A stretch of 64,000 nt of DNA from Neodontobutis hainanensis (GCA_024349245.1 JALDNG010000022.1:8273001-8337000), one strand, 5' to 3'; positions 24,701 to 38,879 are shown, numbered from the stretch's first letter. The notes: a model not told the origin generated them from the sequence alone. Program-made: numbers and translations.

Positions 24701-26799
24701 CGCTCGCTGGTAAATTTGGGCTTTGCAAAGAAAAGCAATTACACTGTCACAAAGGTGTATTCTGATTTATTAAAAGCCCTGAACGCTGTCTGTTTTGTCG
24801 CTCCTTTGTGTCCATCTGCAAAACAGAGTGCTGACACCCAAATGAGATGGACTGAGAGCTCCCTGCACAGTGCTCCATCCTTAGTCATCTGGGAAGCAGA
24901 GGGAGTAAATATCCTTTGGCAGAGGAGGACGAATAGACCGCTGTAATGCTGCCGCAAGGATGGGAATAGATTTGCCTCGGAAAACTGAGAGGTAGCAGAA
25001 ATGAAAGACAGGCAGAAAGAGAGAGAAATGTCTTGTGAGGGCTTAGTTAAACAGACATTTTTTCTTTCTTCCTTTTAATTTCATGAGTTAGGTCTTCAAC
25101 TACAGCTGCAATACTGAACGGCAGAGAACTTTTCATTATCTATTCATGCAAAGCCACAGATGAGGGGACGGAGACAGAAGGAGAATAGAGACAGTGAGAC
25201 GAAGCCATTAAGTGTGAATAAGTTCCAATTTTCAAAATAAATATTATCTCTGTCTGAGTAACCCAAAAAACGGCGCTGGTTTTGTGCCAACATTATAATA
25301 GGGGTCGTCGCTGTGTGAACAATCCATTTTGGAAAGCCTCACCTGTGGCACTCTAATCTATTTATCTCCATACTTCTGCACAGACGCTTGACCTGCACTG
25401 TGTAAAAGTGCAAAGTTAAACACACTGCAGCCACAGACCCCCTCCTTTCACATTAACAACCATGCATAATGCATTTCCTCCAGTCCCGGCCACCACACCC
25501 TCATTACCACACTGTTGATGGGCACAGAGATGGAAGAGATGCATAGGTGGAGACCCGTAAGAAAGCATTCAGTTTCCTGGGGGAAAGCATTGGTTGGAGA
25601 TTAGACATTTTCCAGCGCAATAACTTAACCGCATAGATCTTAAACCTGTGTATCTGGTGCTCCCTCCAGACCAGCCCTCTTCGTCTGGGCCACACATTCC
25701 AGCACTATAGACTACAGATTGCGTAGCGCTGGTACAAAGCATGTAAAAGAACAAGGGTCACTCACTAATGAAGTGAACGAGGAAGCCGCATAAAAACAGC
25801 AAATGTTGCCAAGAAACCTGCAAAGATTCAACGGTGACCTTTCCTTCTTTGAGAACATTTCCCAGAGTTATGCCGCCGTGGTGCTGAAGGCGGTGATTAA
25901 CATATTATTAGGCGATAAAGAGCCTGGTGCTTTAATCTAGATACCTGTTAGCTGCTGCCAAGGAAAAGTACAACTTCCCAAGGCCAACAGAGAAGTATTT
26001 ATGACAAAAAAATAGAAACAAAATGGCAAAGAGGTAATGCAAGAAACACTGGAATTAACAAGCAGAAGAAAAACAAGCACAAACTTTTATTAGAACTGAG
26101 AAAAAGAGAAAATTGAATTTCCACTCACTGATGTAGTTGCTTGCTTTTTCTTTTACATTTTCTTATTTAAAATGTGTTTTTTTACTGTTTGATGTTTAGG
26201 CCACAGTTAATGCATTCATGAATAGTCTGCCACTAAAGGAAAAAAAACTCTTATCTGGAGCTGTTTACCTCTCAGCTCAGGGAAAGCAGTTTACTCACTC
26301 GAGTGTTGCCGGCTCGCTCCTGTCTGTCCTCACTATAGGCTAACAACACTACAAAACTGTCCATGTCGGAAGGAATATAAAGCTAACATTTCTAATCTTT
26401 AGCCAAGGCCCATCTGTCCTATTATGTTTCTTTTTAGTGTTTTTTGTTTAGTTTTTCAATATTACCTTACGATTAAATGCTGATTGTCTCTTCATAAAGT
26501 GGCATTCAATGGCAGTAGTTGGGAGTTGAAGGGCTCTCAAACCCAATCACCATTGACACAACGGGTCGGTCTTATGCCAAGAACTAACCTTGCAGACTCA
26601 GCTGCCATTAAGTGGTACAATTAATTATTGTTGTATCAGATGACAGCATGCAAAACCTCTTTGTAAAACCTATGAAGTTGTTCCTGATATAAATCAACCA
26701 ATGTCCTCTCTCCACCCCTCGCTCTTACGGAACTTCACTTTGTTACACTGGAGAAGAGACCTTTTAAGCAGCAAATGTTTATGCTATTTAAAAATCTCA
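21790..26799. other. Intronic DNA without recognised genes
   Basis: No exon or complete transposon is seen. A 27-bp tandem duplication (cctttaagactaaacagaaa) lies at about 21820-21868. A short tRNA-like A-box string (gtggctcacctggtagag) is present near 23650 without a B box. The stretch 24470-24640 contains GC-richer and homeodomain-site-like blocks that could be a conserved element. Overlapping open frames at 22034-22692 and 24411-24957 are on both strands and have no domain. Confidence 0.5.
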
Positions 26800-27123
26800 T
26801 TAGAAACTATATTCTTCAGCGTAAAGAAAGCCCTGATCTCAACATCATGTTTGGGGTAGCCCGAGGAGACGAAAAAGATTTGAGGCAGTTCACATCAACA
26901 GGTCTGGTTATGTCTGGAACAACCTACCTGCTGAGTTCTTTCAAAACCAAGTGCAAGTGCAAATGATGCTGTTTTGATGCCAAAGGGTAATCACAGCATT
27001 TGTTTTACTTTGTAGATTTTGCATCTGTGTGCTCACTTTGCATTTTGTAAAAAAAACAAAAAAAAAACAAAACCCTCTTACTTTACAGCCTTTCTTCACA
27101 ATTGCCTAAAACGTTTGCACAGT
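26800..27123 (+). mobile_element. Tc1/mariner 3' remnant with transposase C-terminus
   Basis: The plus strand preserves the end of a Tc1/mariner element common in fish. A decayed transposase C-terminus includes a GYVWNNLPAEFF reading, and a ttttgatgccaaagggtaatc segment follows. After an A-rich stretch, cttactttacagcc leads to a terminus of the type cctaaaacgtttgcacagt, ending at 27123. The 5' part and left terminal repeat are missing. Assignment rests on my recollection of this abundant family's 3' end. Confidence 0.7.
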
Positions 27124-28099
27124 GATGTGTATAATAAGTATTTTACAACACATTCCTGAATGTCTCAGACAAGCAAGTTAAATAAGTTATTTTTACAAAT
27201 AACAAAAATGAATTACCACCATAATTGGTAAAACATGGATGTACAAGGTTGTAATGTAAAAAATACCAAATGTTATCACAACTAGCCCATGTTTAAAGGT
27301 CTCTTATTAATATGACTGCAGCCAGCGACCAGCTCGTGGCATGGTCCCTGTTTTACTTGCATCTCGATCAGTTTGCCTACAGCCCGGGTCCGTCCAGTGT
27401 GGCTGCTGACCTTCTCCTCTCTCCACGGCTGGAGTGGCTATTGATTGGATCTTGGCACACAGTGTACAAACATAGAGATAAGGAGCGAGGGGGGGAAGGC
27501 AGCCAGGCAGATACAGCTGCACTGCCCACTCCACTTCCTCCTCTTGCTACAGATGAACAAGAAAAAAATAAGTTCTCAGAGACTCCACTCCCGCTGAGCA
27601 CCCACACATAGTACCTGCACGGATAGTACAATTTAAAGTACTATATCCTTACAAAACTCCTTCAAATGCAGTACAAATAACTTTTAATTAACAAAATGCA
27701 TCTCATGTTGTCTCTAGGTTAGGTATAATGCAAATTCAAGACTGGCCAGTGCACTGGTCTGTCCACAGAGGCAGAGGTCTCTCATCTACACTCTTTCCAT
27801 CTGCTCTACAGACAGAGGCTGCACTGTGTCAGAAGTGACTAATAGTGTCACTGCCCTGCCCTGCCAACATCGCAGGAAAAACTCAAAGTGCTGCCACTGC
27901 AACTTCCATGAAGACAGGGAGCAAACAAGAAAAGGTTTTGCCAATAGTTGGGTTGGTCAAACACGGAGCCGTCAATTCCAGATGGCCAGAAGACACCGGG
28001 CAACTGTCACAAGAAACAAGACTGGATTTTGAAAGCAGGAAGCGGTAGTCATCTTTTCAAAGGGACTTGTTAGTTTTGGAGTGAGTCAAGCGCGTGTTG

Positions 28100-28124
28100 T
28101 CTCTCTCTCTCTCTCTCTCTCTCT
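28100..28124. repeat. (CT)n microsatellite
   Basis: About 12 uninterrupted CT repeats. Confidence 0.95.
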
Positions 28125-30136
28125 GCGGGTCTCTGTGGACTCACTGATGCCTCAGGGGGAGAGGAAGATACTGTCAGTGTGGTCCACAAAAGGAAATGAT
28201 CAGACAGACGGGGACCAGAGAAACAGACACTGAGACATGAACCCAGCCGAGTGGGAGCAGGGGGAAAACAAAACCTTCACCACAGTGACGTTGTCTACTT
28301 GTTTGCATCTCTGAGTGTGACTTTTTAGGAATGTTATAGACCGGGACACTGCTACTTGTGTTTTATCTTGTTTCTACTGTTTACACTGAGGTCTTAAATT
28401 CAAGCTACAAACTTGACACATTTCCCCTTTATGTATAAGAATACTATTCTTACTATGCTTGTTATTTATTCCTGTATGGCTTGTATAGCAATTAAGGCAG
28501 ATAAAAAATGTGCCTGAGAAATGAAGTTGACATTAAATAGTGAGACTCTCAGAATTGGGGATAGTGTATTTACAAGCCATAAAGCTCTTCTTTTTTATTA
28601 TAGTTTGACTTAGTGAGATGAAAAACAACAAGGCTATTTCTCAATTTAAGGCCCATTATTAAGGTACTAGCTGAAGATATGGAGATGGTAGCCAAGCATT
28701 ACTAGTGCCAGCCTATTGCACATAATAAATGGTAAATTTACCCGGTGAAAAATAAAGCATAATTTAAGTTTAGGATGCATTTTTCACCTGGTACTCCGGT
28801 TTTCCTCACCAATATCATTCTATTGTGCTATTTCTTTGGTTATTGACATGACTGGGGTACCTGGGCTCCCTGTGGTGGCAGCTGCCAACAATGATTTTTC
28901 CAATCTCAATAATACAGGGATAATAAAAATAATAACAAACAAACAAGATGGCCTCCTTATAAATCCATAAATAACCAAGTTAACACCACTTTACATACCC
29001 CGGTTAGACATACCCTAATAATGGGTTAAAAAGTTAAAAAGGAAGAAACAGTAATTGGAACAGAAAGAGTCTCTCCAACCCACCAATCACATTAACGGGT
29101 CAAAGGTCTTCTCTAACACAAAGTCTAAAACTGCACTCAACAGCAAAATGAACAACAATACGAACTGAGTTAATAGCAAATGTGTCCCAAGAACAACACT
29201 TAGACACGTTTCCATGGAGATCTACCTCGACAGAACCAGCGTCATAATACCAAAAACTTACCTTACAGTTAACCTCATAGCCTCGCTAATCCTCTAACCA
29301 TCTTTGTAGAAGTCACAAGACACCCCAAATCCAAACAAATAAACTCCAGTTATTATTTGTAGTTGCCCTCTTTTTATATGAATATTAGATGAGATGTAAG
29401 CTGATATGCGGTAAAAAATAAAGCTTTGGTATGACAAGCCTGGGAGTTCCCACCCACTGTGATATGCAGATCTGAAAGTTTCCTGAACAGGTAAAAGCCA
29501 CTCTAGCTGAAAAGTCTCAATTGGCAGCAAAAAAACGAAGCGGGAGTGAAGAGAATTGAGAGGCTGATGTGGAAATTATATTCAAATTCTCCTGGTTTGC
29601 CCTTTTCATTCACCACAAAACTGTTTCATCGCTCCTTCAATCTCTGTCCCTCCAAATCTCTCATTTTCCCCCTCTTCCCAATTAAACAGACTTGTGCAGT
29701 GTATCTCAACTCATGTGGATTGATTCAATGTAACACTCAGGAATTAAGTCCATCCTGCTTTAACTTAAGTAAGATAATGAAAATGTTAATCAATAAACAG
29801 CCCAGTGCTCATTATGATGAAGCGAAAGCGGTAAATTTGAAACGCTGACCTTTTTACAGTATCTGAACCTGCCAGTGCAAGCTGGATGGCGGAGATTTTC
29901 GTTCAGCGGAATACATTACAGAAAACAAATTAGTCAGCATGATAGAAGAATGCCAGTGCAAATGGCCCTGGCTCTTATTTCCATCCTTATGAGATAACTG
30001 TACCCATTAGAAGGTTAGAGCTATTGTCATGTCCCCCGCAAAGACGCTCCCATGAAAACAGCAGCCGCACATCTTTAAAGTTTGATGGGCCCAGAAAGCT
30101 CTCCTCATCCCTTCTTATCCCTTATCCCCTCTGACC

Positions 30137-30138
<2 letters not shown>

Positions 30139-30193
<55 letters not shown>

Positions 30194-30216
30194 GTCTGTG
30201 TGTGTGTGTGTGTGTG
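30139..30216. repeat. (TG)n microsatellite, 78 bp
   Basis: TG repeats with one gcg and one ctg interruption near 30190-30198. In agbl4 pre-mRNA it would read as CA repeats. Confidence 0.97.
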
Positions 30217-31346
30217 ATGGGGAAAGAAGTACCAGCGAGTGAGGGAGTAAAGCAGGCACAGAAAGAGAGATGAAAGGGTGGGGCTGGGCTGTCTGCCACC
30301 TAGGCCCAGAGAACATAGAGAGAAAAATATGGCCATAAAACCTGTCTATGACTATGAATACTAATACTGACGCTGTGAGCCAAGACAGACCGTGTCTGTC
30401 CTCTCTGGTTCCACCTATGGCCCCCTGGGGAAACACATGGCAAATAAGATAAAACAAAAGAATTAGATAAAAATGTGAACTTTGTTGTTTACAGCACAAG
30501 GCAGATACAGACAAGGACAAAAGGTGGACAAAAATAGGTATATAAGATGACATTATGCACAAAACGAAAAAGATGTGCACCTGGGCTTAAGTTTAGTCTG
30601 CCTCTTGACATTGAGAACTGTAAATGTAGGGCAAACTCTGTGTTGATGTTTAGCAGTTCATACCTCCTGAAAAACAAGCTCAGCACAACAGGGAGCAGGG
30701 AGTGGTGGTAACTCAGAGTGGGAGGTGGGAGCGCTTGAAAGGCTAGAGCAGTGGCAGCAGTAGAGATTGCTGCTTGAATTAGCTCTGTGCCTGTAATGTA
30801 TTGATTTGAAACCAGAGTAACAAGTACTTGGTAAGAAAAAGGGGTTCTTAATATAAACTTTAAATGGATTTGTGGAAAGACCAGATAGTCAAATCCTCTG
30901 TTGTCCACACTTCACTCTGCATAACTGAAGCCCCCCCCATACGCACACACACCCACACTCTATTTTATTGAGGTTACCCCAAAGACACACATTAGAAATG
31001 AGCACTTTAACAGTTCAGTTTTATATCTATCTATGGAATACCTCTAAATATTCCTTCATCTGTATCATTACCCCTGAATATGACACGCTTTCTAAATTTC
31101 TGAGTTCTGTATTTTATAGTCAGTTGCTTCTCATAAATACCAGTACTTTCTTGGTGCTCTGCGTGCAGCACGCTTTCCCTGACAAATGTTGGAGGACAGA
31201 AGAAAAAGTCGTAATCTCTCAAGCATTTCTAATGAGTTTTTCTCCTACAATTATTTGATAAGAGCAGACAAGACTGGAGGCAGCGTGTATGATACACTAG
31301 CTCCTACTGCTGAGGTGAGAGCTCTGCTGATTACACACAGAGGCAT

Positions 31347-31348
<2 letters not shown>

Positions 31349-31408
<60 letters not shown>
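31349..31408. repeat. (AC)n microsatellite, 60 bp
   Basis: Thirty uninterrupted AC repeats. It lies about 600 bp inside the intron from the donor site at 32008. In agbl4 pre-mRNA it would read as GU repeats. Confidence 0.97.
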
Positions 31409-31411
<3 letters not shown>

Positions 31412-32008
31412 AAGGCTTACAGTCCGTCATCTCAGGGTGTAACACTTCTAATAATAACATGAGAGGCTCAAGTTATAACCGGCAGGCACACCTAAGTCAC
31501 CGATCTGGGACTCCTTACTCTGAACACATACCTCTTCACAGTGTTTCCTTCCATGCAGCCTTCAATTCTAACTTCTATCAGTGCATAAGTGACCAGCATC
31601 ACATTATCCATACATCATTACATACATCATTATGAAGCAAAATACTGTAGAATATTGATCACTGTGCACAGGAATATAGGTCCTAAATGAATGTGGAAGT
31701 TGAATACATTACTCAAGTGAATGTCTTTCTTTTGAGTATCCTTCAAAAACATTTAATACAAAGATAATTTCCTTTACAGTTATAATGTCTTGATGAATAT
31801 AATTTCTGATTAGCTGACAAGTTCTGTTTGATATTGTCATAGCAACTATAAAACATAGTGAGCGAAGAGAGAAGTTAGAATTTCTTAACATTAACAGTAA
31901 GTCTTATGCTTTATTTTAAGTTTGGGCTACTGTAATTAACATGTTGGTATTAACTGACAACTGGAAACGTAATGGTCACTTCTATAAACCTTAAAAATAT
32001 GAACTCAC

Positions 32009-32225
32009 CACACTGAGTCCCAACTGCTCCCTCTTCAGGTAGGGCAGGTTCCTACGGTCCAGGCTGCTCAGGTAGTGCTGCAGTCTGGAGTAGGTGTAAG
32101 GGTAGCAGTAAGCAAACTGATACACGTCATCCTCGCGGTCAAAGCAGAAGGCGAAGGACATTACATAGTTCCGACGATGGTCAGGACAGCGGTAATAGTA
32201 CACGTTTTTGGGTGGGAGCCTTTGC
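32009..32225 (-). CDS. agbl4: agbl4 (cytosolic carboxypeptidase 6) internal coding exon, downstream of the two in this window
   Basis: This 217-bp exon begins with one G that completes the Trp codon begun in the exon at 61833-61927. It then encodes 72 full codons, from QRLPPKNVYYYRCPDHRRN to YLKREQLGLSV. The core FAFCFDRE and YQFAYCYPYTYSR motifs are diagnostic of the N-terminal domain of cytosolic carboxypeptidases, and the closest recalled match is AGBL4/CCP6 rather than AGBL1, 2, 3 or 5. The acceptor is gatgttgcag (cag next to 32225) and the donor is GTG|gtgagt at 32008 and below. The exon ends in phase 0. The catalytic zinc motif (HPGE) should begin one or more exons downstream, off the left edge of the window. 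No frameshift or stop is present, so the gene looks intact here. Confidence 0.96.
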
Positions 32226-35200
32226 CTGCAACATCAAAAAAGAAACATGGAGGACTTAATAATTGGAGCATACAAAATATGGCAATATGTATGAATGGTT
32301 ATGGATGTTTCAGGAAATAGTATGTGCTACCAAGATAAGAAATGATGAAACCTGATGCTGTGCTTCCTACATTTATCCACATTAAATGTGGCAAGTATAA
32401 AATGTAGCAGAAAAGTGCTTGTTTACCACTCTCCCTTTCTGCCACCTTTCTTGTTTTTTTGTCTTTCTCCAAATCTCCCATGTCTTGTCGTGTCACTAAC
32501 TGCCTTGGCCCTGACAGTTAATTGTGAAGGAGACCAAGCATGGGGAACAACAGCGCTGCCATAGCATCTTTGGCGTGTGCACTGAGAGACTGGGATAAAA
32601 GGAAGTAGAAGATGATGAGTGATTGGTGTGTTTGGGGTGCTGGGAGTTCGGAGAAAGGTGGAATAAGGAGATAAGGAGGAGATGAGAAAGCACGGCAATG
32701 GCAGATCTGGGCCTGATACGGATATACGGGAAGGTGTGGCGCTTGTATAGGCTGGGTTGGCTAGTGAGCTCACATCTCTGGCAAAAGATCAGATGAAGAT
32801 TTTATCAGTGTGCGATAGGAATGGGACCAGATAATCAACAAACAGGACAGACTGCTCTGCTCTAACTCTGACAGAGTGAACTTCTCCCTCTGAATCACCC
32901 TGAAGACTGAGGAGCAAAGGCATGGGATTTTTCTGTGTTTGCTCAGACGCCTAATACATCAGCTCAGATTATGGCCACGCATCGAAATGAATAGTAAAGA
33001 CACTTGGAACTCTCTAAACATGCCCCTGCAGATGCAGAGTGAAACAAAATGCTAAAACAAAAGGGAAACAGAAAAAGTCAGAACTGATTATTCCTTGAGA
33101 GAAGAAGGAGAATGTATCTGCATGTGGAGATATCAGCAGAATACTAATGGGCTCAGTGGCTAGAAACACCACACCCTGTCTGCACAGTGGAGCGAGGACC
33201 AACCAACCCTTCTTCCAACCTGAAGAAAAAACATTTAGGAAAAATCTGAGTGGTGATTTTAGTCTTTGTTATAGGATGCTAATATTGCAAAAACAGAAGT
33301 GATTACAGTGAAAAAAAAAAACAACCAACGAAGGACAGAGTACATCTCCAATGACACTCAAAGAATAACATACGCACATAAAAGCCTCCCACACTCTGGT
33401 GCATTGCTGGTGCTAGGCCTCCGAGGTGTAGGTTAATTAAAATAAAATGACACCTCACCTCTTTACATACCTCCCCACTTGGCTCTGCCCATCCATGCAA
33501 TCCCAGTTCACCCCTTCTCTCCTTCTCCTCCCCTGTTCTGGGTGCTGTGCGACCTTGCCGCAGACTGAAAAAGTCCTGGCTATTGATTGTAATTACTGCC
33601 TGCTTGTCCCATCACAGCATTATAGTTATAGGCCAGAGAGAATAGCTTTTTGGCTTCATATGAAAGGGGGTGAGTGACTTCACATATGGGCTACCTAGAG
33701 TTAGGTAGCAGAGAAAAATTAAAATGCAGAAAATCTTCAGCACATGCACAATAATGCCAATATTCCCTTTGGTTTATATCTAGACAGTGTCTGCTCCAGC
33801 TCGGCAGCTGGCAATTTGTTTTATCTAAATGGTACCTCCCCATGCCTCTCCCCAGCCCATCTCTTGACGTGGTACAGTGCTGTCGTTCCCAAACAGAATT
33901 ATCACCACGTGGGACCAGGGGAAAAAATGAGAAGCTTTCCCCAGCTGATAACGTGCTCACACGTGGTTTTACAATTCTGTGATTATAGAAACACATACAG
34001 GCAATATGAAAAGAGTCACACACTGAAAGAGAACAGCAAATACAAACGGTTTGTGAGCCACATCAAGGTCATTCCTTTGACAGTGAGCAGTGGGACAAGT
34101 AAACTTCGGAAGCATCTTTTTAAAGAAGAGAGAACAACTGTGAGAAAGACTAGACAAAGGCAGACAACAGACAAAGAGACAGGTAAAAAGACAAATCAGA
34201 AAAGGGGGACAAAAGGGAGGTGGTTTTATAAAGCAGGCAGACAGACCTGGGCTTTTCTAATTCTGAACCACTGGTAGCTACAAACTCACGCTCTGATTCT
34301 GATGACACCAGCACCTCTCTGAAGTTTTGAGATAAAGGCTTATAAATTGGTAGCTTTCATACAGGCGACATCTTGTCTATATTTTTAAATCAATCAAGCG
34401 TAGAGGACACGCCAATCACTGCTACTTGAGGCACTCTCACACACAAAGACAAACGCACACAGGACAGGCCAGGCCTGCTGCTGATACACATGCATTCACC
34501 CAATCCCTTTTATTTTCTGTTGCACTGTTGTTTCACTCAGCTTGTCAAACGTTCATCATGCTGACTGTTACGAAGGTTAAATGTCTTCCAATATGCTCAC
34601 GCAGCTGTCAAGCCCCACAAACCCACCAGCTCATTTAAGGTAAATATTCAGTGCGCTAGGCAAACATTTCACATTGAGTGGCATATTTCTTTACTCTCCA
34701 AATGTTACTACACCCATAATAGAGGCAATATTCCTTGGCACTCTGAAATGAGCTTTTAAAGGCCTATTGTTCTCAAATACAGCCACCTAATCTTGTTTTG
34801 AATACAAGTCAAATAGAAAACACTCAACTAAAGAGTGTCAAACATGTGAGCATGTATATTCATGTTTGGGAAATGACTTCATAAGCTTGTACACATGATT
34901 TGGTAAACATGATGGCATATATATTCCTCATGCATCTATCTATCTTTTTGGATGCAAATCAAGTGGCAACAAAGCTTTCGGGGGACACTGTTACTAGGCA
35001 ACCTGTGCTTGCTTTGTCATTTTGTTGGCCTGCCGTATAGTGTGCGGTAAAGTATATTTTAAATGTTTAAATTCAGCTGAAGCCAACAAGGAGAGTCACA
35101 GAGAGGTACAAATTGAAGCCAAAAGCTGTGTGCCTCTGTAACACAATTACAACCAGGGGCTGTGTTAGTGATGAAACTGAGGCCTACTAATTTAGGACAA

Positions 35201-36983
35201 AGTAATAGTCTCTAGGCAGAAAACAGTTTGATTTACGGATATTCAGATAGCATATCTCAGGTCGGGCTCAAAGTGTGCAAATTGAGCTACTTGAAACAGT
35301 TGAGACATTCAAAAAGTATTGATGTATAATTTTAACAGGGGCAATGCACAAAATATTATACCATAGAAATACCATACCATAAAAAAATGAAATCTTTTTA
35401 TCTTGACTTCCAGATACAGGCACTGTAAAACATAAATACTTACCAGACACTTTAGGTCAGTGTTGCTTTTCGTCAACCTGGTCAACCTCTGCTCACTTTG
35501 TAGTCATGCTCCAATTGCAATCAATCTGTGGGTAAGATGTTTACAACCAGCACTGACGCTGGTGAAATATGGACTATCCTCAAAGTAGAGAGATGTGGGC
35601 TGGGCTCCTGTGGAGACAACAGGCTGTTAGCAGCCTTCTCCAGTCAGAAACCGCTCTCTGATGAGGTTGATACATGACACAATGGGATACTTTCCACATT
35701 AAACGCACAGGAGGTACAGATCCATCAGACAAATCTTTACACTTCTTCCTGTTACAGCCTTATTACTGTCTCTATTGTAGTATTCATAACAGTATTCATC
35801 AGCAGTGAATTTAATCTCTTGATTTGTTTGGTCCTCTACGCTCACAGCTGACATTTTTACAGACTAAAATTTAATGCCGGTTAGAAGAATAAATGAGGTC
35901 TGTTGTTCCGAATCACACCCTCAGCGCTTTACACAAGTTCACACAGCAGCCAACATAAAAATGTGAAGTTATTTACATAAAACTTAAAATGTGGTCATAA
36001 ATCTTAGAGCCACATCTGAATAAAAGGTTTGATGTTTACAAGGGAAACCCAGTTTATCCCGATGATACAGAAGTGTGCATCTGCCTGGCTGTGCTCCTTG
36101 AGCAGAGAAAGTCTTTGCTATCAGTAATTAATCTGTATTTTATGTCTCTCTTTTCCAGTCCACATCCTTTGCCAAAATTCCCTATCTTGTTTTGACTTTA
36201 TGTTGCATCATTTTTTTAAATAACTGCCGTACTCCCATGCTTACTATTCATTGTCACCTTAAATTTTATCATGTAAATATCTGTAATGTAAATATTACTG
36301 TGTGCACCGGTTGCCGGCTGTATCTCGGAGTCCTCGGAATCTGCCCCACAGAAAATCTGATAAAAAAAATATGGGAGATGTACAACCCTCATACATTCAC
36401 ATGAATACCTTTTATCAGGCATGAGGTGCTACAAATGGAAATAAGGATTTACAGTCGCTGCTGAAGTAGGCCTTTACATTTTTACTGCTTTTTAGGTGGG
36501 ACTTAGATAATGTATTGAATGGTAGTATCAACAAATCAGGCATAACAACATGATAGTAGTGTGTCTTAAACAGTAAATCCGGGGATTAAATCTTTGAAAT
36601 CAGACTTGGCCTTGGTTCAGTGTTTTTCAGTCTTTTTACATAGAACAAGGGTGAAAGTTCATGATTCCTGAAGCAACTCCATGCAATTTCTAAACGCACA
36701 GCCTCTGAACTAGTCATTTCAATGGTTACCTGACACAAAAAGGGAAGAATGACCTTCTTTTAAATATATATATTTTTTTCCAAATCAAGATACATATTGA
36801 GATGCAAAAGCATTGCATTTGCAGGGACAAATCTTGACAATTCAATTCCTGTAGACAGTTACCCTAAAGATATGCCCCTCAGATGAATAAAGCGCCATTA
36901 GATCTTTTTTTGTTTTTAAGACTTATAACATTTTTTTATTTTAGACAAACAACATAAATTATTATCATCCACATATAAAGAAA

Positions 36984-37055
<72 letters not shown>

Positions 37056-38879
37056 CAAAATTATATACAATTACAGATTGTGTGTACAGTAACATGTAAA
37101 CCAAAAAACTAAAAAAAAAAAAAATTTGTACATGTATAAGGTTACATCACTGCTAACCATTAAGTCAGTTGACTGACTTAAACTGGACACGTCATTGACC
37201 TGTATATGAGAAATAGCAAGGCCATTTGTGTTATAATCCTCGACTCTATTCAAAAGTCTATACGACCATCTTTCTAACGCTGCAAGTTGACTAAGAGAGG
37301 TATGTCATCGGGGGAAAGTGGGAAAGGAACCAATAGTTTCTTCCCAAGCACGATGGCAGTCTGTACCCACTGTGAGAGAGAGGCGGGCCAACAACTCAGA
37401 ATAGAGGGGTGTTCACATATCATTTTTAAAAGACAAACTAAAGTCAAAAACATGGTTTGAACTATACAACAGCAAGAGTTTCCCTTTTCATTATCTAAGG
37501 ATTTAAGGATAAAGGTATCATGAACAACTATGAAACCTGTTGCACTATTCCCCCAATGACACATGTGCTACAGTAAAAAAGTAAAATAAATAAAAAGTTA
37601 GGGTACATCCCTGAGGGCATGGGGCAAGACGCTTAGATGTGCTACCAGCAAACTCGTGTGCGTCTTTGGGGAGAGAAGAGCAATTAACAGGATGCAGATG
37701 ATGACTGTGCCCTAGCGGTGGTGGCGCCACTTGTCCCTTCTGGGCCAACAGGGCAGGTGCATGTTCAGCTGGAGTAATGGGGGGTAAGGGGGAAAATACA
37801 CTAAAAGAAAGGATCGAGTCACATAGACACACACAGAGGTAATAAAATGATGATGTCAGCACTGAGCCCCTGGTGTGAACCTGCGGCGACAGTAGTGTGC
37901 ATGTGTGTTGGAGACCGGAAAACCGTATGATGCAGCATTTCCCAAAGTGCAACATTATACTCCCATCACATTTCAAGTGTGTGTCTGAAGAGTGTGTTAG
38001 AAGTGTGCTTAATTGACAGACTGGCGCCAGACTCAGTCATAATCATTAGCACAAAGACAACAAGAACATAAAGGCTCGCGCAGCCTTACACCACTTTGTA
38101 AAGGGTAGATGATGTGACACTGGACATAGAGCTCATGTGATCATAAGCTCAACATAACTCTATTTATAAGAGGGAGAAGTCCATTAGTGATGGCCAGCAC
38201 ACAATTCTGCCTCTCTTTGTTGAGATGTAATTGACTTTCAGGTTTACAGTCATGGATGAATCATCTTTCTCTTATAGTGATATGAAACACAGCCCATAAT
38301 GCAGCTTTTGTGACCACTGTGATTCTTCCATCAAACTGATTTCATCCTTTTAGTGCATGAAAGCAGGGTCACACTGCATATATGACTAAAAAAAACAAAT
38401 GTATGTGTCAACACGCTGTGATCTCACCGTGTTTGTCTTGGAGTGACTCAACCCTTTTACTGAAGTGATCAGAGATTTAGACTTGTATGTGAGTGTGGAA
38501 GAAGGTCAACACTACCGAATGAGATCATGTCTGTAAATGTACTCAGGGGACAGCAACATAGTGCACATGACACATTCTCAAATCACTGTTTTATCCAATT
38601 CCACATAGAGATGACCTCATCTTTATTCTCTACTGTGTGGCAGTAAAATATTTTCATCTAATGTTTTAAACAGCTTTTACTTTGCCACAAGATAAAGATT
38701 TACTAATCACAAAATGAATGAGTCATGACTACAGGTGGGACAGCAGTAGAATGTTATGGAATAAAACACAGTGTAACAAGTAGAGCTGATTAAGATGTAA
38801 TTTAACTTAAAAAACTGCATAGTGCACTATTGTTAATAAATGCATTGTATGTTTTGTTAATGAATAAAAAGGCACTTTG
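32226..38879. other. Intronic DNA without recognised genes
   Basis: The region next to 32225 is the acceptor side of the agbl4 exon. Beyond it I see no exon, SINE or transposon up to the Tc1/mariner remnant near 38.9 kb, apart from the TA microsatellite at 36987-37053. The 177-codon open frame at 33744-34277 and the minus-strand frames at 37274-37976 show no recognisable domain. Confidence 0.5.
36987..37053. repeat. (TA)n microsatellite, 67 bp
   Basis: About 33 uninterrupted TA repeats. Such tracts are self-complementary and often expand. Confidence 0.97.

Larger units (their letters stand above)
1..32008 (-). other. agbl4: agbl4 intron, partial (downstream of the 217-bp exon)
   Basis: No further agbl4 exon was recognised between 32008 and position 1, so the whole left half is inferred to be one intron of at least 32 kb that continues outside the window. 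It contains the 9.4-kb minisatellite, two SINEs, the LINE remnant at 20.7-21.8 kb, a Tc1/mariner end at 26.8-27.1 kb and three microsatellites. A very short exon could have been missed by eye. Confidence 0.75.
27124..32008. other. Intronic DNA with microsatellites
   Basis: This stretch adjoins the donor site of the 217-bp agbl4 exon. It holds CT, TG and AC microsatellites (listed separately). No exon or transposon was recognised. Open frames around 30082-30580 and 31186-31635 owe their length to the dinucleotide repeats. Confidence 0.5.

Noticed and set aside
30082..30580. Cys/Val- or His/Thr-rich open frames
   Set aside because: They translate the TG/AC microsatellite and have no flanking coding signal; the same holds for 31186-31635 and 51732-52163.
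33744..34277. 177-codon plus-strand open frame
   Set aside because: No domain or splice pattern recognised, and a minus-strand frame overlaps it; probably chance.
37274..37976. Two minus-strand open frames with a faint LINE-1-like flavour
   Set aside because: No reverse transcriptase or endonuclease motif could be identified; similarity too vague to report.
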